This document shows positions 7,937-17,175 of a stretch of 64,000 bases of DNA, piece after piece. Location: NCBI GenBank assembly GCA_964544885.1, contig CAZJDX010000002.1, positions 62,001 through 126,000 on the forward strand, read 5' to 3'. Below the pieces are notes generated by a model, which did no database searches, was not told the DNA's origin, and worked only from the letters and a program-made list of their open reading frames with translations. Each line of letters opens with the position of its first letter. Positions within the stretch are counted from its first letter, which is position 1. Both the position numbers and the translations under genes were made by a program. The DNA is from QQVM01 sp964544885 (GTDB lineage: Bacteria; Bacteroidota; Bacteroidia; AKYH767-A; 2013-40CM-41-45).

Positions 7937-9493
7937 TTACCTGGTGCTGAGTGTAGCAAAAGGAACCAGCATTTCCTCAAGCGAAATTCCACCGTGTTGC
8001 AATGTGTTTTTATAGTAGGTCACGTAATGGTTAAAGTTATTAGGGTAGGCAAAAAATTTATCCTGTTTGGCAAACACAAAAACCTGTGAGAGGTTTTGTC
8101 TGGGCAGCATGGCATCTGCAGGATTCTTAACTTCAAAGACCTCCTTTTTATCATAATTCATGTTCTTGCCCTGTTTGTAGCGCAGGTTTGTATTCAGGCT
8201 TCTGTCGCCAACGATCTTGCTTGGCTCCTTTACGCGGATCGTTCCATGATCGGTGGTTATAATAAGTCTGACTTTTTTCTCTGCGAGCTTTTTAAGCGCT
8301 TCCAGTAAGGGAGAATGTTCAAACCAGGAAAGGGTCAGGGAGCGATAGGCAGCTTCATCATCCGTCAGTTCGCGGATCATATCCATTTCGGTTCTTGAAT
8401 GCGACAGCATATCTACAAAATTATAAACGATCACATTCAGTTTGTTATGCAATAATTGAGGAATATTATCTACAAGGCTTTTTCCGTCGTTGAAGTTTGT
8501 CACTTTGGTATAACTATGCTTGTAATCTTTCCTGAATCGCACGAGAGTATCATGTAAAAACTCCTCTTCATGGTTGTTTTTACCGCCTTCATCCTCGTCA
8601 TTCAACCAGAGTTTTGGAAATCTTGCCTCAATTTCTGAAGGCATTAGTCCTGAAAAGATGGCGTTTCTTGAATATTGTGTCGCTGTAGGAAGTATGCTGT
8701 AATACAAATCATCTTCGCTTACCCTGAACATTTCCTCCAGGACAGGTTCGATCACCTTCCACTGATCATACCTCAGGTTATCTATCAATATCATAAAGAC
8801 AGGCTCCGTGCTGCTGTCAACATAAGGCAGAATCTTGTTTTTCATCAACTGATGCGACATGGTCGGCGTGTCTTTCCCCGGTTCTTTTAACCATTTCAGA
8901 TAGTTGTTCTCGATGAATTTCGCGAATAGATTATTGGCTTCGCTCTTTTGCGAAGTAAGGATCTCATACATGCTCTGGTCATTGGACCTGGCAAGTTCCA
9001 GTTCCCAGTAGACGAGTCGCCTGTATACATCGGCCCAATCTTTATAACTCAACCTGTCTGATAAGGTCATGCCGATGTTTCTGAACTCTTGCTGGTAGGC
9101 AGAAGTCGTTTTCTCACTCACAAGCCTTTTATTCTCCAGGTTCTTTTTTAGCGACAGCAGGATCTGGTTTGGGTTTACAGGTTTGATCAGGTAGTCCGCA
9201 ATTTTGCTGCCAATTGCCTCCTCCATGATCTGTTCTTCCTCACTTTTTGTGATCATGATCACAGGAATTCCGGGTCTTATATTTTTAATTCTGGAAAGGG
9301 TCTCCAGTCCCGAGAGGCCGGGCATGTTTTCATCCAGAAAGATAATTTCAAAAGGATTCTTCTTCACCTGGTCCAAGGCATCCTCACCATTGCTGACTGT
9401 AGTTACATCGTATCCTTTTTCCTTCAGAAAGAGGATATGAGGTTTCAGAAGTTCTATTTCATCGTCCGCCCAAAGTATATTGATTTTATCCAT
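7937..9493 (-). CDS. porX: PorX: response regulator-PglZ fusion controlling T9SS
   Basis: A 518-residue protein, the usual PorX length. Residues 1-120 are a CheY-like receiver with acidic pair Asp10-Asp11, phosphoacceptor Asp54 in FLDENMPG and the switch lysine in MITKSEEE. The rest is a PglZ/alkaline-phosphatase-like domain with YSILPTATQYSRNAIFSGLMP (nucleophile-Thr region), YNFVDMLSHSRTEM and ITTDHGT metal-ligand segments. Known PorX works with the PorY kinase and SigP to regulate T9SS genes, and its PglZ domain hydrolyses oligonucleotides. The ATG at 9493 is chosen because it gives the standard N-terminus and follows a TACCTTTG box at 9529-9536. No porY is adjacent. It fits with the T9SS cargo genes elsewhere in the window. 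Confidence 0.9.
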   Translation of the reverse strand: MDKINILWADDEIELLKPHILFLKEKGYDVTTVSNGEDALDQVKKNPFEIIFLDENMPGLSGLETLSRIKNIRPGIPVIMITKSEEEQIMEEAIGSKIADYLIKPVNPNQILLSLKKNLENKRLVSEKTTSAYQQEFRNIGMTLSDRLSYKDWADVYRRLVYWELELARSNDQSMYEILTSQKSEANNLFAKFIENNYLKWLKEPGKDTPTMSHQLMKNKILPYVDSSTEPVFMILIDNLRYDQWKVIEPVLEEMFRVSEDDLYYSILPTATQYSRNAIFSGLMPSEIEARFPKLWLNDEDEGGKNNHEEEFLHDTLVRFRKDYKHSYTKVTNFNDGKSLVDNIPQLLHNKLNVIVYNFVDMLSHSRTEMDMIRELTDDEAAYRSLTLSWFEHSPLLEALKKLAEKKVRLIITTDHGTIRVKEPSKIVGDRSLNTNLRYKQGKNMNYDKKEVFEVKNPADAMLPRQNLSQVFVFAKQDKFFAYPNNFNHYVTYYKNTLQHGGISLEEMLVPFATLSTR

Positions 9494-9528
9494 GATCTCC
9501 GGTTCAGTTCCTTTAAATTTTGTTTTCT

Positions 9529-9536
9529 CAAAGGTA
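9529..9536 (-). promoter_or_regulatory. Likely -7 box of porX
   Basis: On the minus strand the bases read TACCTTTG, a perfect match to the Bacteroidota -7 consensus TAnnTTTG, 35 bases before the porX ATG. No clear TTG lies 19-21 bases further upstream, so the -33 element is weak. The position supports the start chosen for porX. Confidence 0.4.
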
Positions 9537-9763
9537 GCAAAGTTGTTTCTATTCATTTGATGTGATTTTATTATTAATGAGCCTTGGTTGCAAGCTGATG
9601 ACTCGGTTTGTATGTAAGCAGACAACGCAGTTCACCCTTCTTTATTCTGCTTTAGCTGAACCGGATTCAGTATTAATTGTGTTTGGTATGGCTCAGGTCA
9701 AAGCAATCCTGACTTTCCCGGGTAGTCAATCAGGAAGATAAACATCGGATATGTCTCCGGCTG

Positions 9764-11059
9764 ATGAATTATTTTCATGAAATTCTCCGGCGATTGCGAT
9801 ATTTGTCAGACCTTTTAATACTCAGCAACGTGGCATCAGGATCGAACAGGATCAAAATTATCAACGACCCTTTATATGGCTTTATTACCATACCCTATGA
9901 CCTTGTCTTTTCACTAATTGAACATCCTTATTTCCAGAGATTACGGCGAATCCGCCAGTTAGGGATGACTCACCTGGTTTATCCCGGTGCTCATCATACA
10001 AGGTTCCATCATGCTCTGGGGGCCATGCATCTGATGGGACAGGCTATAGAGGTCCTGAGGTCCAAAGGACATGAAATAAGCAGGGAAGAGGCTGAAGCAG
10101 TCACTGTGGCAATCCTTCTCCATGATATTGGACATGGTCCGTTCTCACATGCACTGGAAGACAGTATTGTGCACGGTGCCAAGCACGAAGAGTTGAGTAA
10201 ATTATTCATGGAGCGTCTGAACGCTGAAATGGACGGTAAATTAAGTCTGGCGATCAGCATTTTTAACAACGCCTATCCGAAAAAATTTCTTCATCAATTA
10301 GTCAGCAGTCAGCTTGATATGGACAGACTTGATTATTTAGGAAGAGACAGTTTTTTTACCGGCGTTTCTGAAGGAGTGATAAGCCATGAGCGTATCATTA
10401 AGATGCTGGAGGTGTATAATGATAAACTTGCCATTGAAGAAAAGGGGATCTATTCTATCGAAAAGTTCATCGTCGCGCGCAGATTAATGTACTGGCAGGT
10501 TTATCTTCATAAAACTGTCGTCAGCGCCGAATGCATGCTTATTAATATTCTGAGAAGGGCACGGGAGATGTCTGTAAAAGACAAGACAATATTTGCCTCT
10601 CCGGCCCTGAGGATTTTCCTGGAGAAAGACCATACAATTGATGACTTCGTGAAAGATAAGCAGGTGTTAAATGATTTTGCAGGATTGGATGACAGTGATA
10701 TTACCCTGTCAGTCAAGGTCTGGAGCAAATCATCCGATCCTGTCTTATCCTATCTTTCTTCCTGTATGATGAACAGAACTTTATTCAGAATTCTGCTCAG
10801 AAGGGATCCTGTTCCACGTGAAGAGGTGAACACTATCAGAAACGGGCTCCGCTCCAGGTTCAATGTATCGGAATCCGATCTGGATTATTTTCTGATTGAG
10901 GGTTCTATAGTGAACAATGCCTACAATACGGAGACCGATAGTATCAACATCATCAGAAGAGACGGCTCCCTGATGGATATTAGTGAGGCGGCCGATACAC
11001 TCAATATAAGAGAGATGAGCTCAGCGGTGCATAAGTATTTCGTCTGCTATCCCAAGTAA
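9764..11059 (+). CDS. HD-domain phosphohydrolase (dNTPase-like)
   Basis: A 431-residue protein of the HD family that includes dGTPase-like enzymes. The core is NDPLYGFITIP, FQRLRRIRQLGMTHLVYPGAHHTRFHHALG and LLHDIGHGPFSHALE, giving the metal ligands of the H...HD...D set, followed by QLDMDRLDYLGRDSFFTGV. Family members act as dNTP triphosphohydrolases or other phosphomonoesterases; the substrate cannot be fixed from sequence. Homologues usually begin near NRIKIINDP, so the first 25 or so residues (from the ATG at 9764) may be untranslated; a GTG at 9830 is an alternative. It is followed 7 bases later by the alpha/beta hydrolase gene, suggesting an operon. Confidence 0.8.
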   Translation: MNYFHEILRRLRYLSDLLILSNVASGSNRIKIINDPLYGFITIPYDLVFSLIEHPYFQRLRRIRQLGMTHLVYPGAHHTRFHHALGAMHLMGQAIEVLRSKGHEISREEAEAVTVAILLHDIGHGPFSHALEDSIVHGAKHEELSKLFMERLNAEMDGKLSLAISIFNNAYPKKFLHQLVSSQLDMDRLDYLGRDSFFTGVSEGVISHERIIKMLEVYNDKLAIEEKGIYSIEKFIVARRLMYWQVYLHKTVVSAECMLINILRRAREMSVKDKTIFASPALRIFLEKDHTIDDFVKDKQVLNDFAGLDDSDITLSVKVWSKSSDPVLSYLSSCMMNRTLFRILLRRDPVPREEVNTIRNGLRSRFNVSESDLDYFLIEGSIVNNAYNTETDSINIIRRDGSLMDISEAADTLNIREMSSAVHKYFVCYPK

Positions 11060-11066
11060 TTCAGGA

Positions 11067-11756
11067 ATGAAGAACGATACGCTGTTTTTCCTTCATGGAG
11101 CGCTGGGAACTGGCAGGCAATTGATGCAACTTGCCGGCGCGCTTGATCACCAATCTTGCCTGCATTTCGAATTTCCAGGTCACGGACAGAGTGAAGACCA
11201 TGAATCTGATTGGAGCATGGATTTCTTCATTGAAAGCCTGATAAGAAAATGTGATGGATTAGCTCAACCTGTGACAGCTATAGGTTATAGTATGGGAGGA
11301 TACGTCGCGCTGGCGGCAGGCCTCAGGTATCCTTCCATATTTTCCAGGATCATTACCATAGGTACCAAGCTGGAGTGGAGTCCGGAGATTGCCGCTAGGG
11401 AGTGCGCAAAACTTGACCCGGATAAAATTCTTGCCAAAGTGCCGGCATTTGCAACCATGCTTCAGCAATTACACGGGAATGAAAAATGGAGAAAGGTACT
11501 TGTTAAGACCGCAGCCCTGATGAAATCATTGGGAGATTCCCCATTTCTGACCCTAGCAAAAATGAGAAATTTTCAGAACCCGGTATTGTATTGTGTCGGG
11601 GATCATGACGAGATGGTTAGTATTGATGAGACAATCAGCTTTTTCAGGAACACTCCGGGCGCTGATCTGTTGATAATGCCGGATACCAGGCATGCGATTG
11701 AGAAAGTTGATAACAGCTTACTGGCTTCCCACATTGCATCCTTTATCCGGAAATAG
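11067..11756 (+). CDS. Alpha/beta hydrolase
   Basis: A 229-residue cytoplasmic alpha/beta-hydrolase-fold protein. It has the oxyanion segment FLHGALGTG (8-16), the strand LHFEFPGHGQSE, the nucleophile elbow GYSMGG with Ser75, an acidic residue in VGDHDEM and the catalytic His in PDTRHAIE near the C-terminus. The complete Ser-Asp-His triad suggests an active esterase, thioesterase or lyase of the MenH/BioH type. No menaquinone or biotin genes flank it, so the substrate is open. It starts 7 bases after the HD-domain gene and is probably co-translated. Confidence 0.8.
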   Translation: MKNDTLFFLHGALGTGRQLMQLAGALDHQSCLHFEFPGHGQSEDHESDWSMDFFIESLIRKCDGLAQPVTAIGYSMGGYVALAAGLRYPSIFSRIITIGTKLEWSPEIAARECAKLDPDKILAKVPAFATMLQQLHGNEKWRKVLVKTAALMKSLGDSPFLTLAKMRNFQNPVLYCVGDHDEMVSIDETISFFRNTPGADLLIMPDTRHAIEKVDNSLLASHIASFIRK

Positions 11757-11812
11757 GAGCTGACCTTAAGTCTTTAATCCTACACATCTCATTTGCATAC
11801 CTGTTAAGGACA

Positions 11813-11879
11813 TTAACTTTTTAAAGCCGGGTTTTAACTTCATTTTAACTGACAGAAGACCAACTTAGGCATACTTTCG
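11813..11879 (+). promoter_or_regulatory. Spaced TTAACT direct repeats before the TonB-dependent receptor
   Basis: Three TTAACT copies start at 11813, 11834 and 11845, that is 21 and 11 bases apart, close to two and one helical turns. A related TTAAGG begins at 11803. They lie just upstream of TACTTTCG (11872-11879), a one-mismatch version of the -7 consensus TAnnTTTG. The spacing fits tandem binding of a dimeric regulator on one face of the DNA; the regulator is unknown. Confidence 0.35.
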
Positions 11880-11909
11880 GGGTATAAGACCCGGTTGAAC
11901 CTGATTGCT

Positions 11910-14342
11910 ATGAGACTACTGTTCTCCTTGTTTTTAATACTTCAATTTTCCTTAACATCATTTTCTCAGGATAAGAAGGTACTGAAAGGAAAGGTGACCG
12001 ATGAAAATTCTGCGCCCCTTGAATTTGTCAATGCCATCTTACTCAATTCCACAGATTCGTCTCTGGTTAAGGGTGCCATCACAGATGGGGACGGAGCCTA
12101 TGTCTTTGAAGATATAGATGCCGGAAGTTACCTGGTCATGGTAAGCCAGCTCGGTTATTCCAGGGTTTATACGCCTGCGATAGCCATTGAAGAGAATAAG
12201 GGAAGCAGTGAAATACCACCCATCACCCTCAAAGAGAATGTTGTCCAGCTGAAAGAAGCGAATGTGGTGGCCTTAAAACCCTTCATTGAAAGAAGGATCG
12301 ACAAGACTATCGTGAATGTGGAAAACAGTATTGTTGATGCCGGATCAAACGTATTGGAAATACTGCAGAGGTCTCCAGGAGTGATTGTGGATAATGAAGG
12401 AAATATCAGTCTGAAAGGGAAGCAGGGTGTTTTGGTACTGATAGATGACAAACAAACATATCTTTCCGCTTCTGATCTGCAGAACATGTTACGCAATATG
12501 ACCTCAGATCAACTCTCATCCATAGAGATTATCACAAATCCTTCGTCCCGTTATGATGCTGCAGGGAATTCCGGCATTCTGAATATCAAACTACGGAAAA
12601 AGCAGAATATAGGATTGAATGGTTCTGCCACGCTCAGTTATGGTCAGGGTCAGTATCCAGATTTTGGCGGCGGAACCAACCTGAATTACAGAAATGAGAG
12701 TTTCAATCTTTTTGGAAATTACAATTACATGTATGGTTATTATTTTCAGGAGGTGGAATTGAACAGAAATTTCAAAGAGCAGGATCATACTTCCAGATTT
12801 CTTCAGACAACTTTTGACAAAGGCCGTTACATAAACCACAATTACAGACTTGGAGCGGATTATTTTATCGGCGCGAGGCAGACGATTGGCCTTCAGGCAA
12901 GCGGTTACAACTCAATGAATAAAGACAGGACTACCAGCCGAACCGAAGTATTTAATTATACTTCCGTGGCTGATTCATCTTATATAACTCAAAATCATAA
13001 TGACAGTAAATGGGAGAATTTTTCGGCCAACCTGAATTACCGTTTTAATATTGATTCCACGGGAAGGGCACTCAGTACCGATCTTGACTATGGCAGGTAC
13101 GACAACAAGAGTGACTTTCGCTTTGAAACCGTTTACTATTTTCCTGATGGATCCAAACCGGGTTATCGGGAGAATGCAACCAATGATCAGCCGGCTTCCA
13201 TTGATATCAGAACCTTTAAAATCGATTATGTTCATCCCTTTTCAAAATCTTTCAGGATTGAAAGCGGAGTAAAGAGCAGTTTTGTAAAGACCGACAGTGA
13301 TGTTCGTTACTATAACCAGGTCAATGATGCTTACATTCTGGATACAGGAAAATCCAATCACTTCATCTATAAAGAAAATATTAACGCTGCTTATCTCAGC
13401 GGTTCAGCAGAGTTTGGAAAGTTCGGAATACAGGCCGGATTGAGAGCCGAGCAGACCATCGCAGATGGAAATCAGCGGACCACGGGCAGCACCTTTCACA
13501 GGGATGTATTACAGTTCTTTCCGACCTTGTTTCTGAGCTATGCATTCAGTGAGAATCATGAGTCAAAGATCTCTTACAGTCGTCGGATTGACAGGCCGGG
13601 CTATCAGCAGCTCAATCCTTTCAGGTATTTTCTTGATCCGTATAATTACAACGAGGGAAATCCGGATTTGCAGCCACAGCTGACAAATTCAGTTGAAATC
13701 TCCCATACATTCATGAAGATATTTACGCTTGCGGTTAATTACAGGCATACGGATGATGCATTGACCGAAATTTCCAAGCAAATAGATTCCACCCGGACCA
13801 CTTTTGTCAGGACTGAGAATCTTGAGTCGAACGATAATTACGGTGTCAGTCTGGGTGTTCCGGTACAGCTCACAGAGTGGTGGTATATGAGCAGTAATTT
13901 TAATTATTTCAATAACCGTTACAAAGGGATTTCTTCCGTCGGTGAAGTGGATAAGCGGCTAAATTCATATCAGTTCCATACCTATAATGCCTTTACATTG
14001 CCGCGTTCCTGGGCTATGGAAGTCAATGGATATTATACATCCAGAATGGTTTGGGGAACCTTCCTGATCGATCCCCGCTTTTCCGTATCGGCCGGTTTAA
14101 GGAAGCATTTCATGCAAGATCAATTTACCCTTCGTATAAACATCAATGATATTTTCCATACGGAAACTTTTAATTCGGTGATCAATTACCAGAATGTAGA
14201 CGCCAAATTCATGCGTGTTTATGACAGCCAGTTCGTACGATTCCATTTATCCTACAATTTTGGAAAGAAAACCGTTCCTAAGGCAAGACAAAGGGCTACC
14301 GGTTTACAGGAAGAAGAGAGCAGGATAAGGACAGGACGTTGA
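11910..14342 (+). CDS. TonB-dependent receptor-like outer-membrane protein
   Basis: An 810-residue outer-membrane protein: signal peptide (MRLLFSLFLILQFSLTSFSQ), then a carboxypeptidase-regulatory-like domain (KGKVTDENSAPLEFVNAILL...LVMVSQLGY, about 25-100), a plug-like region with VENSIVDAGSNVLEILQRSPGVIVDNEGNISLKGKQGVLVLID, and a long C-terminal barrel of the OMP_b-brl_3 type ending in FHLSYNFGKK plus a short basic tail. The family is part of the TonB-dependent receptor superfamily, common in Bacteroidota; the ligand is unknown and no SusD partner is adjacent. The ATG at 11910 is preferred to the earlier one at 11895 because it gives the cleaner signal peptide. It stands alone with its own upstream region. 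Confidence 0.85.
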   Translation: MRLLFSLFLILQFSLTSFSQDKKVLKGKVTDENSAPLEFVNAILLNSTDSSLVKGAITDGDGAYVFEDIDAGSYLVMVSQLGYSRVYTPAIAIEENKGSSEIPPITLKENVVQLKEANVVALKPFIERRIDKTIVNVENSIVDAGSNVLEILQRSPGVIVDNEGNISLKGKQGVLVLIDDKQTYLSASDLQNMLRNMTSDQLSSIEIITNPSSRYDAAGNSGILNIKLRKKQNIGLNGSATLSYGQGQYPDFGGGTNLNYRNESFNLFGNYNYMYGYYFQEVELNRNFKEQDHTSRFLQTTFDKGRYINHNYRLGADYFIGARQTIGLQASGYNSMNKDRTTSRTEVFNYTSVADSSYITQNHNDSKWENFSANLNYRFNIDSTGRALSTDLDYGRYDNKSDFRFETVYYFPDGSKPGYRENATNDQPASIDIRTFKIDYVHPFSKSFRIESGVKSSFVKTDSDVRYYNQVNDAYILDTGKSNHFIYKENINAAYLSGSAEFGKFGIQAGLRAEQTIADGNQRTTGSTFHRDVLQFFPTLFLSYAFSENHESKISYSRRIDRPGYQQLNPFRYFLDPYNYNEGNPDLQPQLTNSVEISHTFMKIFTLAVNYRHTDDALTEISKQIDSTRTTFVRTENLESNDNYGVSLGVPVQLTEWWYMSSNFNYFNNRYKGISSVGEVDKRLNSYQFHTYNAFTLPRSWAMEVNGYYTSRMVWGTFLIDPRFSVSAGLRKHFMQDQFTLRININDIFHTETFNSVINYQNVDAKFMRVYDSQFVRFHLSYNFGKKTVPKARQRATGLQEEESRIRTGR

Positions 14343-14431
14343 TCACCGCTATTTGGAGCTTAGCCGGTATTTATTTCGTTTTTTCGAAAATTTCAATCCA
14401 AATACTGCGTTAATGGATTGTCGGTTTTAGA

Positions 14432-14462
14432 TTGACTGCTATCGGTTAATTGCCTAAATTCG
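14432..14462 (+). promoter_or_regulatory. Candidate promoter of the lpx operon
   Basis: TTG at 14432-14434, a 20-base spacer, then TAAATTCG (14455-14462), one mismatch from TAnnTTTG. It ends 17 bases before the lpxD ATG at 14480, implying a short leader. Spacing is right for a Bacteroidota housekeeping promoter. Confidence 0.4.
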
Positions 14463-14479
14463 TGCCTCATTTTACATCT

Positions 14480-15523
14480 ATGGAATTCACAGCCAGGCAA
14501 ATCAGTGACTTACTTCACGGAACAGTTGAAGGTGATCCTGGCATTAAAGTGAGCCGTCTGAGTAAGATCGAAGAAGGACGCGAAGGAGATTTGACTTTTT
14601 TGGCTAACCCTAAGTATACTCCTTTTATTTATACGACAAAGGCCTCTGTGATCATTGTTAACAAGGATTTTGTCCCCGAGCAGGCAATCGCTTCTACCCT
14701 GGTAAAGGTTGACAATGCTTACGAAGCCTTTGTGAAACTTCTGGAAATTTATAATCAGATCCAGCGAGATAAGAAGGGCATAGAACAACCTTCTTTCATC
14801 TCCTCCTCCGCAAGTCTCGGTGAGAATTGTTATGTCGGCGCTTTTGCCTATATCGGTAACAACGCGAAGATTGGTAACAACGTAAAGATTTATCCCCAGG
14901 TTTACGTTGGCGACAATGTGCTTATTGGTGATAATACAACCCTCTTCAGCGGTTCAAAAGTGTATAGTGATTGTGTAGTTGGCAATCATTGCACCCTTCA
15001 TACAGGGACAGTGATCGGTGCCGATGGATTCGGGTTTACGCCTAATCAGGAAAACCAATACCAGAAGGTAGCGCAGATAGGAAATGTGATACTCGAAGAT
15101 CACGTTGAAATAGGGGCTAATACAACGATAGACAGGGCAACTCTCGGTTCAACCATCATAAGAAAAGGGGTTAAACTGGATAATCTCATCCAGATCGCAC
15201 ACAATGTAGAGATTGGAGAGAATACCGTAATTGCGGCTCAGACGGGAATTGCGGGATCTACCAAAATCGGGAAGGATTGCATGATCGGTGGACAGGTCGG
15301 CATTGTTGGACATATTACCATTGCGGATAAGGTTAAAATTGCGGCCCAATCGGGTGTCGGATCAAGTGTCACTAATGAAGGCGAAATCATACAGGGTTCA
15401 CCAGCATTTGGCATAGGTGATTACAAGAGAACCTATGTTGTTTTCCGGAAACTACCCGCACTGGAGAAGAGAATCAAAGAACTGGAACAGATGATCTCTG
15501 ATCTTCGTCAGATCACATCCTGA
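14480..15523 (+). CDS. lpxD: UDP-3-O-acylglucosamine N-acyltransferase
   Basis: A 347-residue LpxD, the third step of lipid A synthesis: transfer of 3-hydroxyacyl from ACP to UDP-3-O-acyl-glucosamine. An N-terminal uridine-binding domain (ARQISDLLHG...GDLTFLANPKY) is followed by a left-handed beta-helix of hexapeptide repeats (about 105-320) with GADGFGF and the catalytic-site IAHNVEIGENTVIAAQTGIAGS, then a C-terminal helix (LEKRIKELEQMISDL). The start is the ATG at 14480; the open frame reaches a TTG at 14450, which lies within the candidate promoter. It heads the lpxD-lpxC/fabZ-lpxA operon normal for this phylum. Confidence 0.95.
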   Translation: MEFTARQISDLLHGTVEGDPGIKVSRLSKIEEGREGDLTFLANPKYTPFIYTTKASVIIVNKDFVPEQAIASTLVKVDNAYEAFVKLLEIYNQIQRDKKGIEQPSFISSSASLGENCYVGAFAYIGNNAKIGNNVKIYPQVYVGDNVLIGDNTTLFSGSKVYSDCVVGNHCTLHTGTVIGADGFGFTPNQENQYQKVAQIGNVILEDHVEIGANTTIDRATLGSTIIRKGVKLDNLIQIAHNVEIGENTVIAAQTGIAGSTKIGKDCMIGGQVGIVGHITIADKVKIAAQSGVGSSVTNEGEIIQGSPAFGIGDYKRTYVVFRKLPALEKRIKELEQMISDLRQITS

Positions 15524-15598
15524 GTTTTCAATTTTCAATAATTCAAGGGGTTTTTTCAGCCTTTCGATCAGATTCCTTTCTATTCCCTTAATTATTTT

Positions 15599-15606
15599 TA
15601 TTTTTG
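15599..15606 (+). promoter_or_regulatory. Possible internal promoter -7 box before lpxC-fabZ
   Basis: TATTTTTG is an exact TAnnTTTG match in the 132-base gap between lpxD and lpxC-fabZ, 49 bases before the chosen ATG. A TTTC at 15577-15580 is the only weak -33 candidate. It may allow lpxC-fabZ-lpxA expression independent of lpxD. Confidence 0.35.
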
Positions 15607-15655
15607 ACCTCCCTGTTTGCAAGACTATGACCTCTCCCTTCTAAAAACAGAAAAA

Positions 15656-17137
15656 ATGCCTGAAAATCAGATAATTGAACCTTCTCCGAAAATGGAGATC
15701 AAGACTCATTCTGAGATTTCCAATAATCATGCACCCATGACCGTCCGTCAAACCACTCTTGCGAATTCAATAACTGTTTCCGGCGTGGGATTGCACACCG
15801 GTGCATCGGTAAATCTCACCTTCAAACCCGCTCCGGAAAATTACGGATTCAAATTTCAGCGTGTAGATCTGCCAGGGCAGCCTGTTGTTGAAGCGGATGT
15901 AGACAATGTCACCGATACGGACCGAGGTACTACGATAGGGAAAAACGGAGCAAAGATCAGCACGATTGAACATGTCCTTGCAGCGCTTGCAGGAATGGAG
16001 ATCGACAATGTGCTGATGGAAATTGACGGTCCTGAAGTTCCTATTATGGATGGAAGTTCAAGACCGTTCATTGAAATCCTTGAAAAGGCCGGTAAACAGG
16101 AGCAACGGGAAGAGAGGCACTATTATTCGTTGAGTGAGAACATCACCTATGAAGATCCTGCACGTAAAACGGAAATGTTAGCTGTTCCAAGTGATGATTT
16201 CAGGATCACCGTTATGGTTGATTATAACAGCGATCTGCTGGGTACCCAGCATGCTACTCTTTATAACATTGGTGAATTCAAGGAAGAGATCAGTGATTGC
16301 AGGACTTTTTGTTTTCTGCATGAGCTCGAGATGTTGCTCGAACACAATCTGATCAAAGGCGGGGATATAAATAACGCGATCGTGGTCGTGGATAAACCGG
16401 TGGCCAAAGACAAGCTCGAATATCTGGCCAGGGTATTTAAAAAGGATAAGATCATTGCTGAAAGAGGCTTCCTCAATAATGTTAAGTTGCGTTTTCAGAA
16501 TGAGCCGGCACGTCATAAATTGCTGGATATCGTAGGCGATCTGGCACTGGTTGGCGCACCCTTAAAAGGGCATATCCTGGCCGCCAGACCGGGTCACGTT
16601 GCCAATGTTGCCTTTGCGCGTAAGATCAAAGAGCTGATGAAGCGTGATCGTTTCCGCGAAAAGGGTCCGCGCTATGATGCTAATGCCAAACCTTTGATGG
16701 ATATTCATGGTATCATGCGTTTACTGCCGCACAGGGCTCCATTTCTTTTCATTGACAAGATCATGGAGATGAGCGATAAACACGTGATCGGTGTGAAGAA
16801 TGTGACCATGAACGAATGGTTCTTTCCCGGACATTTCCCCGGAGCCCCGGTGCTTCCGGGAGTGATCCAGATAGAGGCTATGGCACAGGTGGGAGGAATT
16901 TTAGTGCTCAGTACGGTACCTGATCCGGAGAATTACCTTACCTATTTCATGAAAATTGAAAACACGAAATTCAGGGATATGGTATTGCCCGGAGATACGC
17001 TGGTCTTCAGTCTTGAACTGGTTTCACCGATACGCAGGGGAATTTGCCACATGCGCGGGAAAGCCTATGTCGGAGATAAAGTGGTGATGGAATCAGAAAT
17101 GATGGCGCAGATCGTAAAGAAAGAGAAGAAAAAATAA
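15656..17137 (+). CDS. lpxC/fabZ: Bifunctional LpxC deacetylase / FabZ dehydratase
   Basis: A 493-residue fusion. The N-terminal two thirds is LpxC, the zinc UDP-3-O-acyl-GlcNAc deacetylase that commits flux to lipid A: GVGLHTG, zinc-site STIEHVLAALAGMEIDN, CRTFCFLHELEMLLEHNLIKGG and HKLLDIVGDLALVG. The C-terminal ~145 residues are FabZ, 3-hydroxyacyl-ACP dehydratase: MRLLPHRAPFLFIDKI (catalytic His), GHFPGAPVLPGVIQIEAMAQVGG (catalytic Glu). This fusion is the normal Bacteroidota arrangement. About 27 residues precede the canonical MTVRQTTLANSI start; the ATG at 15656 is used, but the ATG at 15737 is possible. It is followed by lpxA after 38 bases. Confidence 0.95.
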   Translation: MPENQIIEPSPKMEIKTHSEISNNHAPMTVRQTTLANSITVSGVGLHTGASVNLTFKPAPENYGFKFQRVDLPGQPVVEADVDNVTDTDRGTTIGKNGAKISTIEHVLAALAGMEIDNVLMEIDGPEVPIMDGSSRPFIEILEKAGKQEQREERHYYSLSENITYEDPARKTEMLAVPSDDFRITVMVDYNSDLLGTQHATLYNIGEFKEEISDCRTFCFLHELEMLLEHNLIKGGDINNAIVVVDKPVAKDKLEYLARVFKKDKIIAERGFLNNVKLRFQNEPARHKLLDIVGDLALVGAPLKGHILAARPGHVANVAFARKIKELMKRDRFREKGPRYDANAKPLMDIHGIMRLLPHRAPFLFIDKIMEMSDKHVIGVKNVTMNEWFFPGHFPGAPVLPGVIQIEAMAQVGGILVLSTVPDPENYLTYFMKIENTKFRDMVLPGDTLVFSLELVSPIRRGICHMRGKAYVGDKVVMESEMMAQIVKKEKKK

Positions 17138-17175
17138 ATTCAATTTTTCAGGCCTGGCGCCGGAAATACTTTGAC

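Noticed and set aside
16178..16516. Antisense frames inside lpxC-fabZ and similar shadows elsewhere
   Set aside because: They lie opposite strongly conserved enzymes and have no recognisable domain or start signals.
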